A DNA stretch of 64,000 nucleotides from an uncultured Rhodobiaceae bacterium. Lineage in GTDB: Bacteria > Pseudomonadota > Alphaproteobacteria > RS24. The notes under the pieces are model-generated. The model did not search any database and was not told the DNA's origin. It saw nothing but the letters and a program-made list of their open reading frames with translations. The stretch covers positions 62,001 to 126,000 of the forward strand of contig CALEFA010000070.1 of assembly GCA_937876775.1 (NCBI GenBank), written 5' to 3'. The translations under genes were made by a program, and so were the position numbers. Below are positions 1 to 8,826 of this stretch, piece after piece; position 1 is the first letter of the stretch, and each line of letters starts with the position of its first letter.

Positions 1-1592
1 AATTGGTTGGCGACATTGAGACCGCCGAAGGCAAGGCGGATGCCGCCTATGAAACCGTTGAGGCGGCACGGTTGGCTTTTGAAACCGCTGCCCAAGCGCA
101 AGATAGCTGCCGCCTTACGGCACAAAATTTACAGCAAGAATTAACTTCGGCGCAAAAACAATTGGCGCAGGCCGAAGCTGGTGTGGCAACGCAAAATGCC
201 AAACTGAACGCATTGGAAACCGCCCAGGCACGTTTGCTGTCTGATATGGATGAAGTGGCAAAACTGGAAGCGGTTGCGCAATCTGATTTGCAAGCCATGG
301 GTGATGCCGCCGGTCTCGAGCAGGCCGTTGCCGCCGCCCGTGAACTGTTGGATGAGGGGCGCGCGCGCCATGCTGAAGCGCAAGCCAGTTTGCGCGGTTT
401 GCAAAGCCAGCGCGAAGCACGCGATGCGCTTTTGCTACGGTTAACAGCCGACAAAACCCTTTGGGAACAGCGCCGTGAGGCCTCGACCGCGCAAGTGGCG
501 GCGTTGAAAGACCGGTTGGAAGCCAATGTTGGTGAATTGCGCAAATTTGAAGCCGAGCCAAAGCAATTGGCTGAAAAGCGCAATGCGCTGGTTGATTTGA
601 TTGCCGAGGCCGAAAGCAAGCGACAAATTGCGGCTGATCAGCTCAATGAGGCCGAGAAAAACAATGCCGAGGCTGATAAATTGGCTCGTGAAACTCAGGC
701 CATTGTCTCGCAAACGCGCGAATCGCAAGCGCGTTTGGAAGCAACGCTCGATGCCAATAAAACCCGTCTTGATGAGACCGGCCAACGAATTAGAGAAGCG
801 TTGCGCATTGAGCCGCAGCAAGCTCTGGCGGTTTCAGGCCATGACGTTGAAAAACCTTTTCCCGATGTCGAGAGCATGGAAAGCAAGCTTGAAAAATTAC
901 GCCGCGAGCGCGAAAACCTCGGTGGGGTAAATTTACGGGCTGAAGAAGAAGCAACAGAGATTGCCGCGCAAATTGAAACCTTGACCGGCGAGCGCGATGA
1001 CTTGTCAGCCGCGATCAATAAATTGCGCCACGGTATTGGCCAGTTGAATCGCGAGGGGCGGCAACGCTTATTGGCGGCTTTTGATACAGTAAACGGCCAT
1101 TTTGGACGCCTGTTCTCGCAATTATTCGGCGGCGGTTCGGCCAGTCTGAAATTGACCGAAAGCGACGACCCCTTACAGGCTGGTTTGGAAATTATTGCTC
1201 ATCCGCCCGGCAAAAAGCCACAAGTCATGTCGCTATTATCGGGTGGTGAGCAGGCCTTGACCGCCATGGCTCTGATTTTTGCGGTATTTTTGACCAATCC
1301 ATCGCCGATTTGCGTCTTAGATGAGGTCGACGCCCCGCTTGATGATGCCAATGTGGAGCGTTTCTGCAATTTGGTGAAAGAAATTTCCGAACAAACCGGC
1401 ACCCGTTTTCTGGTCATCACCCACCATGCATTGACCATGGCGCGAATGGACAGATTATTCGGCGTGACCATGCAAGAACGCGGCGTAAGCCAACTTTTAT
1501 CGGTTGATTTGACGACGGCGGAACAATTTGCCGAAACTGGCCGCGACAAAATCGCATCCTCTGGAGAAAATGAAGCTAAATCAGTGGGTTAG
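1..1592 (+). CDS. smc: Chromosome segregation ATPase SMC, C-terminal part (5' end outside window)
   Basis: The reading frame is open to the left edge, so this is a partial gene; the visible 529 residues are about the last 45% of a typical SMC of roughly 1150 residues. The first about 340 visible residues are Ala/Glu/Gln-rich coiled coil, the returning arm of the SMC rod. The C-terminal ATPase half-head follows: ABC signature LSGGEQ (DNA near 1236-1254), then Walker B and D-loop in [12 protein letters not shown] (near 1315-1350), and the H-loop region in FLVITHH. SMC dimers organise and condense the nucleoid with ScpA and ScpB. The stop is TAG at 1590-1592. The hinge and N-terminal Walker A lie outside the window. 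In alphaproteobacteria smc often sits near the F0 genes or a thioredoxin-like gene, so the context fits. Confidence 0.95.
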   Translation, partial: LVGDIETAEGKADAAYETVEAARLAFETAAQAQDSCRLTAQNLQQELTSAQKQLAQAEAGVATQNAKLNALETAQARLLSDMDEVAKLEAVAQSDLQAMGDAAGLEQAVAAARELLDEGRARHAEAQASLRGLQSQREARDALLLRLTADKTLWEQRREASTAQVAALKDRLEANVGELRKFEAEPKQLAEKRNALVDLIAEAESKRQIAADQLNEAEKNNAEADKLARETQAIVSQTRESQARLEATLDANKTRLDETGQRIREALRIEPQQALAVSGHDVEKPFPDVESMESKLEKLRRERENLGGVNLRAEEEATEIAAQIETLTGERDDLSAAINKLRHGIGQLNREGRQRLLAAFDTVNGHFGRLFSQLFGGGSASLKLTESDDPLQAGLEIIAHPPGKKPQVMSLLSGGEQALTAMALIFAVFLTNPSPICVLDEVDAPLDDANVERFCNLVKEISEQTGTRFLVITHHALTMARMDRLFGVTMQERGVSQLLSVDLTTAEQFAETGRDKIASSGENEAKSVG

Positions 1593-1607
1593 AATATGTC
1601 CTACGGC

Positions 1608-1636
1608 TTGACAATCGGATGTTCTGAAAGTAGTGT
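1608..1636 (+). promoter_or_regulatory. Candidate sigma-70-type promoter of the atp F0 operon
   Basis: A perfect TTGACA (1608-1613) is followed after 17 bases by TAGTGT (1631-1636), which matches TATAAT at three positions. Transcription would begin near 1643, about 40 bases before atpI. It lies in the only sizeable gap between smc and atpI. The -35 is strong, the -10 weak; no experiment supports it. Confidence 0.45.
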
Positions 1637-1651
1637 GCGCCTCATCTGGAT

Positions 1652-1665
1652 CGCAGAATTCTGCG
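1652..1665. repeat. Perfect 14-bp palindrome in the atpI leader
   Basis: CGCAGAATTCTGCG reads the same on both strands and is followed by TTTT (1667-1670). It lies just downstream of the predicted atp transcription start and 16 bases before the atpI start codon. It could be an operator or a small leader hairpin; the stem is short for a terminator. Confidence 0.4.
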
Positions 1666-1681
1666 CTTTTCGGGGACATGA

Positions 1682-2050
1682 ATGAAACCGAAAAATCATC
1701 AGCCAGCAAATGATTGCCAAGATAAGCGTGATCGTCTGTCAGCTCTTGAAAGCGATATTTCTGAGATCCGGAAACGGCGGCAGCCGGTGCAGGAAAATCG
1801 CGCCAATGCGTCTATGCTAGGACTAGCGTGGCGCTTAACCATAGAAATGCTGGTTGGCATTGGGGTTGGTGGATATCTGGGCTGGTGGCTTGATCAGGCG
1901 ATGGGCACCAAGCCGATTATGATGTTGGTGTTGCTGATTCTGGGTATGGCAGCCGGACTACTGAATTCAGTCCGCACGGTTAGCGACATGCGCCGGAAGC
2001 TGGACGAGAAAGATTTATCGGCCCAAAACGGGTCAGAGGATGAGGAGTAG
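1682..2050 (+). CDS. atpI: ATP synthase protein I (AtpI)
   Basis: A 122-residue small membrane protein with a charged N-terminus (about residues 1-40), two predicted membrane helices (around GIGVGGYLGWWLDQ and PIMMLVLLILGMAAG) and a charged tail. AtpI proteins help assemble the c-ring of F-type ATP synthase or aid ion supply; they are not part of the finished enzyme. The position as first gene before atpB is the family's usual one. atpB begins four bases after its stop, implying co-transcription. Start is ATG 1682; the upstream GGGGAC is a weak ribosome binding site. The sequence itself is poorly conserved, so the call leans on size, topology and context. Confidence 0.85.
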   Translation: MKPKNHQPANDCQDKRDRLSALESDISEIRKRRQPVQENRANASMLGLAWRLTIEMLVGIGVGGYLGWWLDQAMGTKPIMMLVLLILGMAAGLLNSVRTVSDMRRKLDEKDLSAQNGSEDEE

Positions 2051-2053
2051 AGC

Positions 2054-2833
2054 GTGGCAGGCAAGACGACTAATGCTGAAGGTGGCGCCGGCATCGATCC
2101 GATGCACCAGTTTGAGGTGCATGCGCTTTTTGATCTTCCAACGATTGCAGGCATTGATACTTCTTTCACCAACTCTTCCCTTTGGATGGTGATTGCCGTC
2201 AGCCTCATCACCGTATTTATGACAGCGGCTTCGCGCGGCACATCTTTGGTGCCGGGGCGCATGCAGTTAATGGGCGAACTGGCCTATAGTTTCGTTGCCA
2301 ATATGATTAAAGAAAATATCGGCACGGAAGGCATGCGTTTCTTCCCGTTCATTTTCTCGCTGTTCATGTTTATTTTGTTCTGCAACATGCTAGGCATGCT
2401 GCCTTACAGCTTTACCGTTACCAGCCATTTGATTGTGACTTTCGCTCTGGCGGCCACCGTCTTTATTTTGGTGACTTTGGTTGGTTTTGCCCGTCACGGT
2501 ATTGGCTTTTTGAAGCTGTTCGTGCCATCAGGCATTCCGGTTGTTTTATTGCCACTTCTGGTGGTCATTGAATTGATTTCCTATCTTACACGCCCCGTTA
2601 GCCTGTCTGTTCGTTTGTTCGGCAATATGATGGCAGGGCATACAATGCTGAAAATTTTTGGCGGTTTCGTTGTCGGTCTTGGCTCGGCCGGATTGATACC
2701 GCTGGCTATTGCGCCATTTGCGCTCATGGTCGCTTTTACAGGGTTAGAATTATTGATTGCTGGGCTGCAGGCCTATGTTTTCACAATCTTGACCTGTATT
2801 TATCTCAACGAAGCCATCCACATGGACCATTAA
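2054..2833 (+). CDS. atpB: F0F1 ATP synthase subunit a
   Basis: A 259-residue polytopic membrane protein forming the proton half-channels beside the c-ring. The essential arginine is in SLSVRLFGNMMAGH (Arg187), and the C-terminal helix carries the usual GLQAYVFTILTCIYLNEA motif. Five to six membrane helices are visible. The start is GTG at 2054, preceded by GAGGAGTAGAGC, a good ribosome binding site that overlaps the end of atpI. The second gene of the alphaproteobacterial F0 operon; the F1 genes (atpHAGDC) are not in the window, which is the normal split in this class. Confidence 0.97.
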   Translation: MAGKTTNAEGGAGIDPMHQFEVHALFDLPTIAGIDTSFTNSSLWMVIAVSLITVFMTAASRGTSLVPGRMQLMGELAYSFVANMIKENIGTEGMRFFPFIFSLFMFILFCNMLGMLPYSFTVTSHLIVTFALAATVFILVTLVGFARHGIGFLKLFVPSGIPVVLLPLLVVIELISYLTRPVSLSVRLFGNMMAGHTMLKIFGGFVVGLGSAGLIPLAIAPFALMVAFTGLELLIAGLQAYVFTILTCIYLNEAIHMDH

Positions 2834-2886
2834 CCATACGACTTAATTCACTTTAACGCCCACGGGCACATTTGGAGACTAAAATC

Positions 2887-3114
2887 ATGGAAGCAGAAGC
2901 AGCAAAATATATTGGCGCCGGTATCGCGTGTATCGCTCTAGCAGGTGCAGGTATCAGCATTGGTACAATTTTCGGTAATTTCCTTTCCGGCGCATTGCGC
3001 AATCCATCAGCCGCTCAGGGTCAATTCCCGAACCTGCTGTTGGGCTTTGCTCTTGCAGAAGCGACTGGCCTGTTTGGTCTGATTATCGCGCTTATCCTGC
3101 TGTTTGTTGTCTAA
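2887..3114 (+). CDS. atpE: F0F1 ATP synthase subunit c
   Basis: A 75-residue hairpin of two membrane helices joined by the polar loop RNP (residues 38-40). The proton-carrying carboxylate is Glu58 in [12 protein letters not shown]. Subunit c forms the rotor ring that is turned by proton flow. An in-frame TTG at 2872 would add five residues, but ATG 2887 is preceded by GGAG at good spacing (2874-2877) and gives the family's usual N-terminus. No extra sodium-binding residue pattern is obvious, so a proton-driven ring is most likely. Confidence 0.97.
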   Translation: MEAEAAKYIGAGIACIALAGAGISIGTIFGNFLSGALRNPSAAQGQFPNLLLGFALAEATGLFGLIIALILLFVV

Positions 3115-3168
3115 TCAACAAACCCAGTTTAACCGTTAAGACGCTCATAGGATTCTAAGGAGGCCGCG

Positions 3169-3654
3169 ATGCCGCAGCTCGATCCATCCACTTTCGGTTC
3201 CCAGCTATTTTGGCTGGCCGTAAGTTTTGTCACGCTTTATGTGGTGCTTTCAGTGCTGGTGTTGCCGCGCATTGGGGCGACCATGGCCAAGCGAAGCGAA
3301 CAATTGGATGGCGATCTTGCCGAAGCAGAAGCGCTGCGTGCGAAAGCCGAGGCCGCCCTAGAAGCCTATGAAGAAGCCCTCGCTCAGGCCCGCACCAAAG
3401 CGCTCGTTGTCGCGCAAACCATGCGGGCTGAGGTGCAGGCTGAAACAGCACGTCAAAAAGCCGAGTTGGATGCGAAATTGGCCGAAGAGGCCGCCGCAGC
3501 AGACAGCCGGTTGGCGGCAACGCGGGAAGCAGCTTTAGCTGGTTTGCGCGACGCGGCCAAAGATATTGTTGGCGAAGTGATGTTGTCCATCGGTGTCGAT
3601 CAGGCCGATGATAAATCTGTAGAAGCAGCTCTTGATGCTGCCAGCGGACGGTGA
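3169..3654 (+). CDS. atpF': F0F1 ATP synthase subunit b'
   Basis: A 161-residue stalk subunit with one N-terminal membrane helix (residues about 12-33, LFWLAVSFVTLYVVLSVLVLP) followed by a long Ala/Glu/Lys coiled coil. Organisms with two b-type genes use a b/b' heterodimer as the peripheral stalk that holds the F1 head still. The start ATG 3169 has a strong ribosome binding site (AAGGAGG, spacing about 6). It overlaps or abuts atpF. The b' label rests on gene order (first of the pair) and the MPQLDPSTFGSQLFWLA start, typical of alphaproteobacterial b'. Confidence 0.93.
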   Translation: MPQLDPSTFGSQLFWLAVSFVTLYVVLSVLVLPRIGATMAKRSEQLDGDLAEAEALRAKAEAALEAYEEALAQARTKALVVAQTMRAEVQAETARQKAELDAKLAEEAAAADSRLAATREAALAGLRDAAKDIVGEVMLSIGVDQADDKSVEAALDAASGR

Positions 3655-3659
3655 TCTTT

Positions 3660-4142
3660 ATGTTTGATGAAAGTTTTTTCGTAGCACTGTCATTTGCCAC
3701 CGTTATTGGCGCCTTTATTTACATCGGCCTTCCACGCCGCGTGATGAAGGGGCTGGATGACAAAGCGGCAGCCATCGCGGAAGAGTTAAACCAAGCCAAA
3801 GCCTTGCGCGAGCAAGCGGCAAAAGTTTTGGCTGACTACGAAAAGCAGCGCAAACAGGCCGAAAAACAGGCTGACGAAATCATCAACCAAGCCAAAGCCA
3901 GCGCTGAGCGCACGGCTGAGGAAACCAAAGTGGCGATGCAAGCGCAAATGCAGCGTCGGGCCGCTCAGGCAGAATTGAAAATTGCTCGTTCGGAAGAGCA
4001 ATTGATGAAAGAAGTGCGCGCGGCGATTACCGATTTGGCGGTAGATGCGGCAGCTCAGCTCGTGGCGTCTGGCTTGTCAGCCGATAAAGCCAAACAATTG
4101 GTTGACCGCAACATCGCCGACTTGCCTACAAATCTACAATAA
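3660..4142 (+). CDS. atpF: F0F1 ATP synthase subunit b
   Basis: A 160-residue stalk subunit: membrane anchor at residues about 5-25, then a charged coiled coil with many Lys/Gln/Glu. It pairs with b'. Two starts are possible: GTG 3651, overlapping the atpF' stop, or ATG 3660. I chose ATG 3660 because GGACGG lies at proper spacing and the product then begins MFDESFFVAL, like other alphaproteobacterial b subunits. It is the last gene of the F0 operon; the convergent slt gene ends nine bases later and no hairpin terminator is visible between them. Confidence 0.93.
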   Translation: MFDESFFVALSFATVIGAFIYIGLPRRVMKGLDDKAAAIAEELNQAKALREQAAKVLADYEKQRKQAEKQADEIINQAKASAERTAEETKVAMQAQMQRRAAQAELKIARSEEQLMKEVRAAITDLAVDAAAQLVASGLSADKAKQLVDRNIADLPTNLQ

Positions 4143-4151
4143 TTTTAAGCT

Positions 4152-5951
4152 TTAATTGCCGACACTGCCGGACTTTGAGCTGACACTTGGAGCGGGGCTT
4201 TGCTCTGCGTCTGCGCTATTTTTGTCCATGGCGTTATACATCGGCCAGCTTTCAGCCGCCAAAATGCGCTGGCTTGTCGCTTCTTGTTGTAGGCGATTGC
4301 GGTAAATCCATAGATTGGTCATGACTTTGTGAATATAGCCGCGCGTCTCGGGCGCTGGTAGGCTCTCGATGAACAGCAGCGGGTCGTTGACATCGTCAAG
4401 TTCACGCTGCCAACGGCGCACATTGCCCGGCCCGCCATTATAGGCGGCCAGAGCCAATATCAGGTTTTTGTTGAAATATTTCTCGCTCATCAACAGTCCG
4501 AGATATTTTTGCCCAAGCACCAGATTGGTCTCAGCATCCAATAATTGGTCGCGCCCATGGCGTCTGGAAAAGCTGCGGTCGCCGGAAATAAAGGCGGCGG
4601 TTTGCGGCATGATTTGCATCAGACCGCGGGCGCCAGCATGCGATTTGGCACGCGCTTTGAAGCGGCTTTCTTGGCGAATAAGAGCCAGCAGTAAAGCCCG
4701 ATCAAGGCTTAACTCTTCCGATGTTGGCAAGACCGGATAACTACTTTCATAGAGCGACACAGGTAAACCCACGCCCAACTGCGTGCCAAGACGATTGGCC
4801 AAGGCTAATTGCGCCGCCGGATAATCATTTTCACGCGCATAAGACAGCAAGGTCCGCGCTTCCTTATCATTCAGCCGTTCTTGCAAATATAGTAGTTCCA
4901 ATTCGGCTAATTCCGGTTGATCCGCGTCGCGTAGCAATTGCGCCCTGCGCAGGGCTGGATGGTGGGCAAATAAATTGCCAGTTGCGTCATCGGCTCTGTG
5001 CCAGTCGATTGGCAGGCCATTGGTCACATGCTGCACCGCAAGAAGGCCGTAAAAATGTGCGCCACTGGACGCCGCAGCATCGAAATGTTGCTCGGCTTCA
5101 ACAATTTTACCTTGCTGGCGCAAGCCTCGCGCCGCCCAATAGGAGGCCTGCGCGCGTAATGCATTGCTAGCTGAAGGATTCTTAGCCAAAAACTCAAAAT
5201 GGGTAACGGCAAGGTCAGTGTCGCCCAGTCGATAGGCCGCCAGTCCGGCATGCCAATCGGCCAATTGCACATATTTGCGGCTTTTGGCGGCCTCGCGTGC
5301 CAGCTTGAGCGCAATCTCAACCTTGCCCTCAATGTAATAGCTGCGGGCAATCAGTGACTTGAGAAAGTCGGTTTCATAATCGCTGAGGCGCCGCTTTTGC
5401 GACGACTGTGAAATATAACGAAGGGCTTGGGTTGGCCGCTCTTTTTGTACCAAGGAGGTCACATGAGCTTTGATGCGGCGACTACTATTGCTTTTGAACA
5501 ACGGCGAGGCGGCGCGTGCTGTGCCTCCGAAATAGACTCGCGCGGGTGGTTTCTTGGCCATGGATACGCCGCGTGGGCGTCTCTTTTCCGCCAATTTATA
5601 AGCCCGCCAAGCATTCGGGTGATCGGCGTATTGTTTCAACCAGTCGCGCAGCTCTGACCATTTGGCGCGATATCCGGTTGGGTGCATATAACGCTGATAA
5701 AGCACATGGCCAATCAATAAGTCATCGTCGAGTTGTTTAATCAGACGGTCGGCTCGAGTCCATTTGGCGTCTTCTTGTAGGGTGAAAATCTCATCATACA
5801 GCACATCATCAGGCACTCTGTCGGGTGGCAGGTAATTGGGCCGCGGTGCCGGCACATAGGTGACCGCATGGGCTGGCGTAACGGCAACGAAGAAAATACC
5901 GGCAAGGGCGATAAATAGCCCATAGCGCAAAATAGTGAGGTGCCTAATCAC
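4152..5951 (-). CDS. slt: Soluble lytic murein transglycosylase (Slt70-like, GH23)
   Basis: A 599-residue periplasmic enzyme that cleaves the MurNAc-GlcNAc bond of peptidoglycan, leaving 1,6-anhydro ends. It has a signal peptide (residues 1-29, ending TPAHA), a long helical superhelix region (about 50-400), and a C-terminal lysozyme-like domain. The catalytic glutamate is Glu428 in LIRQESRF, followed by GLMQIMP (443-449) and AYNGGPGNVRRW. The start is taken as GTG at 5951, not the upstream in-frame ATG at 5987: GTG overlaps the udg stop as GTGA, has GGAGG seven bases before it, and puts the signal peptide at the N-terminus. This suggests translational coupling to the UDG gene. Confidence 0.93.
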   Translation of the reverse strand: MIRHLTILRYGLFIALAGIFFVAVTPAHAVTYVPAPRPNYLPPDRVPDDVLYDEIFTLQEDAKWTRADRLIKQLDDDLLIGHVLYQRYMHPTGYRAKWSELRDWLKQYADHPNAWRAYKLAEKRRPRGVSMAKKPPARVYFGGTARAASPLFKSNSSRRIKAHVTSLVQKERPTQALRYISQSSQKRRLSDYETDFLKSLIARSYYIEGKVEIALKLAREAAKSRKYVQLADWHAGLAAYRLGDTDLAVTHFEFLAKNPSASNALRAQASYWAARGLRQQGKIVEAEQHFDAAASSGAHFYGLLAVQHVTNGLPIDWHRADDATGNLFAHHPALRRAQLLRDADQPELAELELLYLQERLNDKEARTLLSYARENDYPAAQLALANRLGTQLGVGLPVSLYESSYPVLPTSEELSLDRALLLALIRQESRFKARAKSHAGARGLMQIMPQTAAFISGDRSFSRRHGRDQLLDAETNLVLGQKYLGLLMSEKYFNKNLILALAAYNGGPGNVRRWQRELDDVNDPLLFIESLPAPETRGYIHKVMTNLWIYRNRLQQEATSQRILAAESWPMYNAMDKNSADAEQSPAPSVSSKSGSVGN

Positions 5952-6865
5952 GAGCTGGCCTCCGCTAAGCGCGCCTTGAAAGCACATAAATCAGCCCACA
6001 TATCGGCCTTGGTCTCTGGGCGGCGTAATAGATAGGCTGGGTGTAATAGTGGCAAGGCCGGAATCTCACGCCCATCGGCAAGATAGCTTTGCCATTGTCC
6101 GCGCAGGCGGGTAATGCCAGTTTCGACGCCTAAGAGCGCTTTCGTCGACGTGCCGCCAATAAACAAAAGATAATCCGGCTTAGCCAAAACAATATGACGC
6201 TGAATAAATGGTAAACAAATCTCAATCTCTTCTGCGCTAGGGTTGCGGTTGCCGGGTGGGCGCCAAGCAATGATATTGGAAATATAAATATTACTCTCGC
6301 GCGAAAGACCTATATGCGACAGCATTGTGTCCAAAAGTTGACCGCTGGCACCGACAAAGGGCTTGCCATGACGATCTTCGTCTTGGCCTGGTGCTTCGCC
6401 GACCAGCATCACAGAGGCTCCGGCAATACCATCACAAAAAACCGTATTTTTAGCCGTGCGTTTGAGGGCGCACCCGGTGAAGTTTTCGAGCATCTGCTGC
6501 AAGGCTGGCAAGTCTTGTGCTTCGGCGGCCATTTGGCGCGCTTGCAAAACCGCGCTTTGATGTTCTTGCGGCGCTTGTGCTTGTCCGCCAACAACTGGCT
6601 TTGGTGCAACAACAGTTTTGCTAACAACCGCTGGCGCCGCATGGAGTATTTCGGGTGTCGGCGCTTCTTCCATATAATCGGCAGCGGGAGCGGCAACCAT
6701 TGGCGCAACGGGCGCTTCAGGAGGTGGCGCCTCAAAATGGTTGACTGGCTCAGCGGCTAAAATATCGGTGCAACCGGCTTCAATATGTTGCTGCAAAAGG
6801 GCGCGCATTTGCCCGCGCGTTAGCCGGTTGGTCGAGATTTGCGAAGATGACGCAGATGATGGCAT
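5948..6865 (-). CDS. Uracil-DNA glycosylase, family 4-like
   Basis: A 305-residue protein whose C-terminal 190 residues form a uracil-DNA glycosylase fold: GEAPGQDED (156-164) is the catalytic/uracil-binding motif, GKPFVGASGQLLD follows, and HPAYLLR near the C-terminus is the DNA-binding loop. Family 4 enzymes remove uracil from DNA and usually carry a 4Fe-4S cluster. Cysteines at 132 and 144 and two later ones (in EICLPF and DLCAF) are possible ligands, but the spacing differs from the classic C-x2-C pair, so the cluster is uncertain. Residues about 40-110 are a Pro/Ala/Val-rich linker, and the first 35 residues form a separate short segment of unknown role. Cotranscribed with slt. Confidence 0.88.
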   Translation of the reverse strand: MPSSASSSQISTNRLTRGQMRALLQQHIEAGCTDILAAEPVNHFEAPPPEAPVAPMVAAPAADYMEEAPTPEILHAAPAVVSKTVVAPKPVVGGQAQAPQEHQSAVLQARQMAAEAQDLPALQQMLENFTGCALKRTAKNTVFCDGIAGASVMLVGEAPGQDEDRHGKPFVGASGQLLDTMLSHIGLSRESNIYISNIIAWRPPGNRNPSAEEIEICLPFIQRHIVLAKPDYLLFIGGTSTKALLGVETGITRLRGQWQSYLADGREIPALPLLHPAYLLRRPETKADMWADLCAFKARLAEASS

Positions 6866-7065
6866 TTACCGCTCCAACGAAAACACGATTTAACTTTGGC
6901 ATCACGCCTAAAAGAGCTTTATAGATAAACTCTAAAGGCTGCTCAAACCAACGAATCTTGTGTAGCTTTAGTTTAGCACGACATTGGGTCGCAGTGGGTG
7001 AACATTGCAGTTTTTTCGTCGTTGTTTTAGCTTATAGCAATCAAACAGTAGTTTAGGAGACAGCA

Positions 7066-8778
7066 ATGACTGACTTGCCCGTGAATCAGGTAAACGCCCG
7101 CCAGGGTTGGGCGCTCGCGCCGGAAGAACGCGAAGCCATGGAGTATGATGTAGTAATTGTTGGCGCCGGACCTGCCGGTCTGTCGGCAGCGATTCGTCTG
7201 AAACAAATGGCGGCGGAAACCGGCAAAGAGGTGTCAGTCTGCGTGCTCGAAAAAGGCTCGGAAGTCGGCGCTCATATTTTGTCGGGTGCTGTGATTGATC
7301 CGGTTGGTGTTAACCGCCTGTTTCCTGAATGGAAAGAAATGGGCGCGCCTCTGGAAACTGAAGTGACCAGCGACCGTTTTCTGGTTCTCGGGCCGGCTGG
7401 CGCATTGCCACTGCCAAATATCATGCTGCCGCCAATGATGAAAAACCACGGTAATTATATTGCCAGTCTCGGCAATGTGGCACGCTGGTTGGGCGAGCAA
7501 GCTGAAGCGCTAGGCGTTGAGATTTATCCTGGCTTTGCCGCTGCTGAATTATTATTCGACGACAATGGGGCTGTGCGCGGCGTTGCTACGGGTGATATGG
7601 GCGTGTCGAAAACCGGCGAGAAAAAAGATGGCTGGATGCCTGGCATGGAATTGCTAGCCAAATATACCTTCCTCGCAGAGGGGGTGCGCGGTTCTTTGTC
7701 GAAAGCGGCGATTGCCCATTTTGAGCTTGATAAGGATAGCGATGTTCAAAAATACGGTATCGGCATTAAAGAGTTGTGGCAGGTAGATCCGTCTCAGCAT
7801 AAGCCGGGCTATGTGCAACATACATTGGGTTGGCCGCTCGACAACCGCACCGGCGGTGGGTCGTGGCTGTATCACTTTGGCGACAATCTTGTGTCGATCG
7901 GCTTTGTGACGCATTTGAATTATGAGAACCCGCATTTGTCGCCTTATGACGAATTTCAACGTTTCAAAATGCACGACGCTATTCGCCCGACATTAGAAGG
8001 CGGTAAGCGCATATCTTATGGTGCGCGGGCGATTACTGAGGGTGGCTATCAATCTGTGCCGAAACTGGCCTTTGCCGGTGGGGCACTGCTTGGGTGTGCG
8101 GCCGGTTTTGTCAATGTGCCACGCATTAAAGGCAGCCACAACGCTATGGAAAGTGGCATTATGGCGGCTGAAGCGGCGTTTGAAGCATTGGCAGAGGGGC
8201 GCGGCTATGATGAGTTGAGCGGCTATCAGACGGCCTATGATAATAGCCGTTTGGCTAAAGAGCTGAAATCGGTGCGCAATGTGAAGCCGTTGCTGGGCAA
8301 ATTCGGCACTGTCTTGGGCACGATTTTGGGCGGCGTCGAAATGTGGATGCGCACTTTGGGCATTGGCCTGCCATTCACCCTGAGCCATGGTAAAGCCGAT
8401 TATGCAGCTTTGAAAAAAGCCTCTGAGTGCAAAAAAATTGATTATCCAAAGCCAGATGGCATCGTGTCATTTGACAAATTGTCGTCGGTATTTTTGTCGG
8501 CCACCAATCACGAAGAAGATCAACCTGCGCATTTGACGCTGAAAGATCCGAGTGTGCCTGTGGCGGTGAATTTGCGTGATTATGATGAGCCGGCACAGCG
8601 CTATTGCCCGGCTGGGGTTTATGAAATTGTTGGTCTCGAAACTGGCGATGAGCCTAGGTTGCAAATCAATGCGCAAAATTGCGTGCATTGCAAGACATGC
8701 GATATCAAAGATCCTAGCCAGAATATCAACTGGGTTGTGCCAGAAGGCGCAGGCGGGCCTAATTATCCAAATATGTAA
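7066..8778 (+). CDS. Electron transfer flavoprotein-ubiquinone oxidoreductase (ETF-QO)
   Basis: A 570-residue membrane-bound flavoprotein that passes electrons from reduced ETF, loaded by acyl-CoA and other dehydrogenases, to ubiquinone. The N-terminal FAD-binding motif is VGAGPAGLSAA (residues 32-42). The C-terminal cluster domain has CVHCKTCDIKDP plus an upstream Cys in RYCPAGVYE, the four ligands of the 4Fe-4S centre, and ends GPNYPNM as in other members. Length matches the family. ATG 7066 follows AGGAGACAGCA, a good ribosome binding site. The 200 bases upstream are shared with the divergent udg-slt pair; I find no convincing promoter hexamers there. No etfAB genes lie nearby. Confidence 0.95.
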   Translation: MTDLPVNQVNARQGWALAPEEREAMEYDVVIVGAGPAGLSAAIRLKQMAAETGKEVSVCVLEKGSEVGAHILSGAVIDPVGVNRLFPEWKEMGAPLETEVTSDRFLVLGPAGALPLPNIMLPPMMKNHGNYIASLGNVARWLGEQAEALGVEIYPGFAAAELLFDDNGAVRGVATGDMGVSKTGEKKDGWMPGMELLAKYTFLAEGVRGSLSKAAIAHFELDKDSDVQKYGIGIKELWQVDPSQHKPGYVQHTLGWPLDNRTGGGSWLYHFGDNLVSIGFVTHLNYENPHLSPYDEFQRFKMHDAIRPTLEGGKRISYGARAITEGGYQSVPKLAFAGGALLGCAAGFVNVPRIKGSHNAMESGIMAAEAAFEALAEGRGYDELSGYQTAYDNSRLAKELKSVRNVKPLLGKFGTVLGTILGGVEMWMRTLGIGLPFTLSHGKADYAALKKASECKKIDYPKPDGIVSFDKLSSVFLSATNHEEDQPAHLTLKDPSVPVAVNLRDYDEPAQRYCPAGVYEIVGLETGDEPRLQINAQNCVHCKTCDIKDPSQNINWVVPEGAGGPNYPNM

Positions 8779-8788
8779 GCCTCACAGC

Positions 8789-8818
8789 ACTTTGAGGGGC
8801 ATGACTTTGATGGGCATG
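8789..8818. repeat. 15-bp near-perfect direct duplication
   Basis: Two adjacent copies of ACTTTGANGGGCATG (8789-8803 and 8804-8818) differ at one base. They lie in the short gap between ETF-QO and the TPR gene and look like a small tandem slippage event. The second copy is close to the TPR gene start at 8827 and may affect its translation start region. Confidence 0.6.
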
Positions 8819-8826
8819 GAGAGCCG

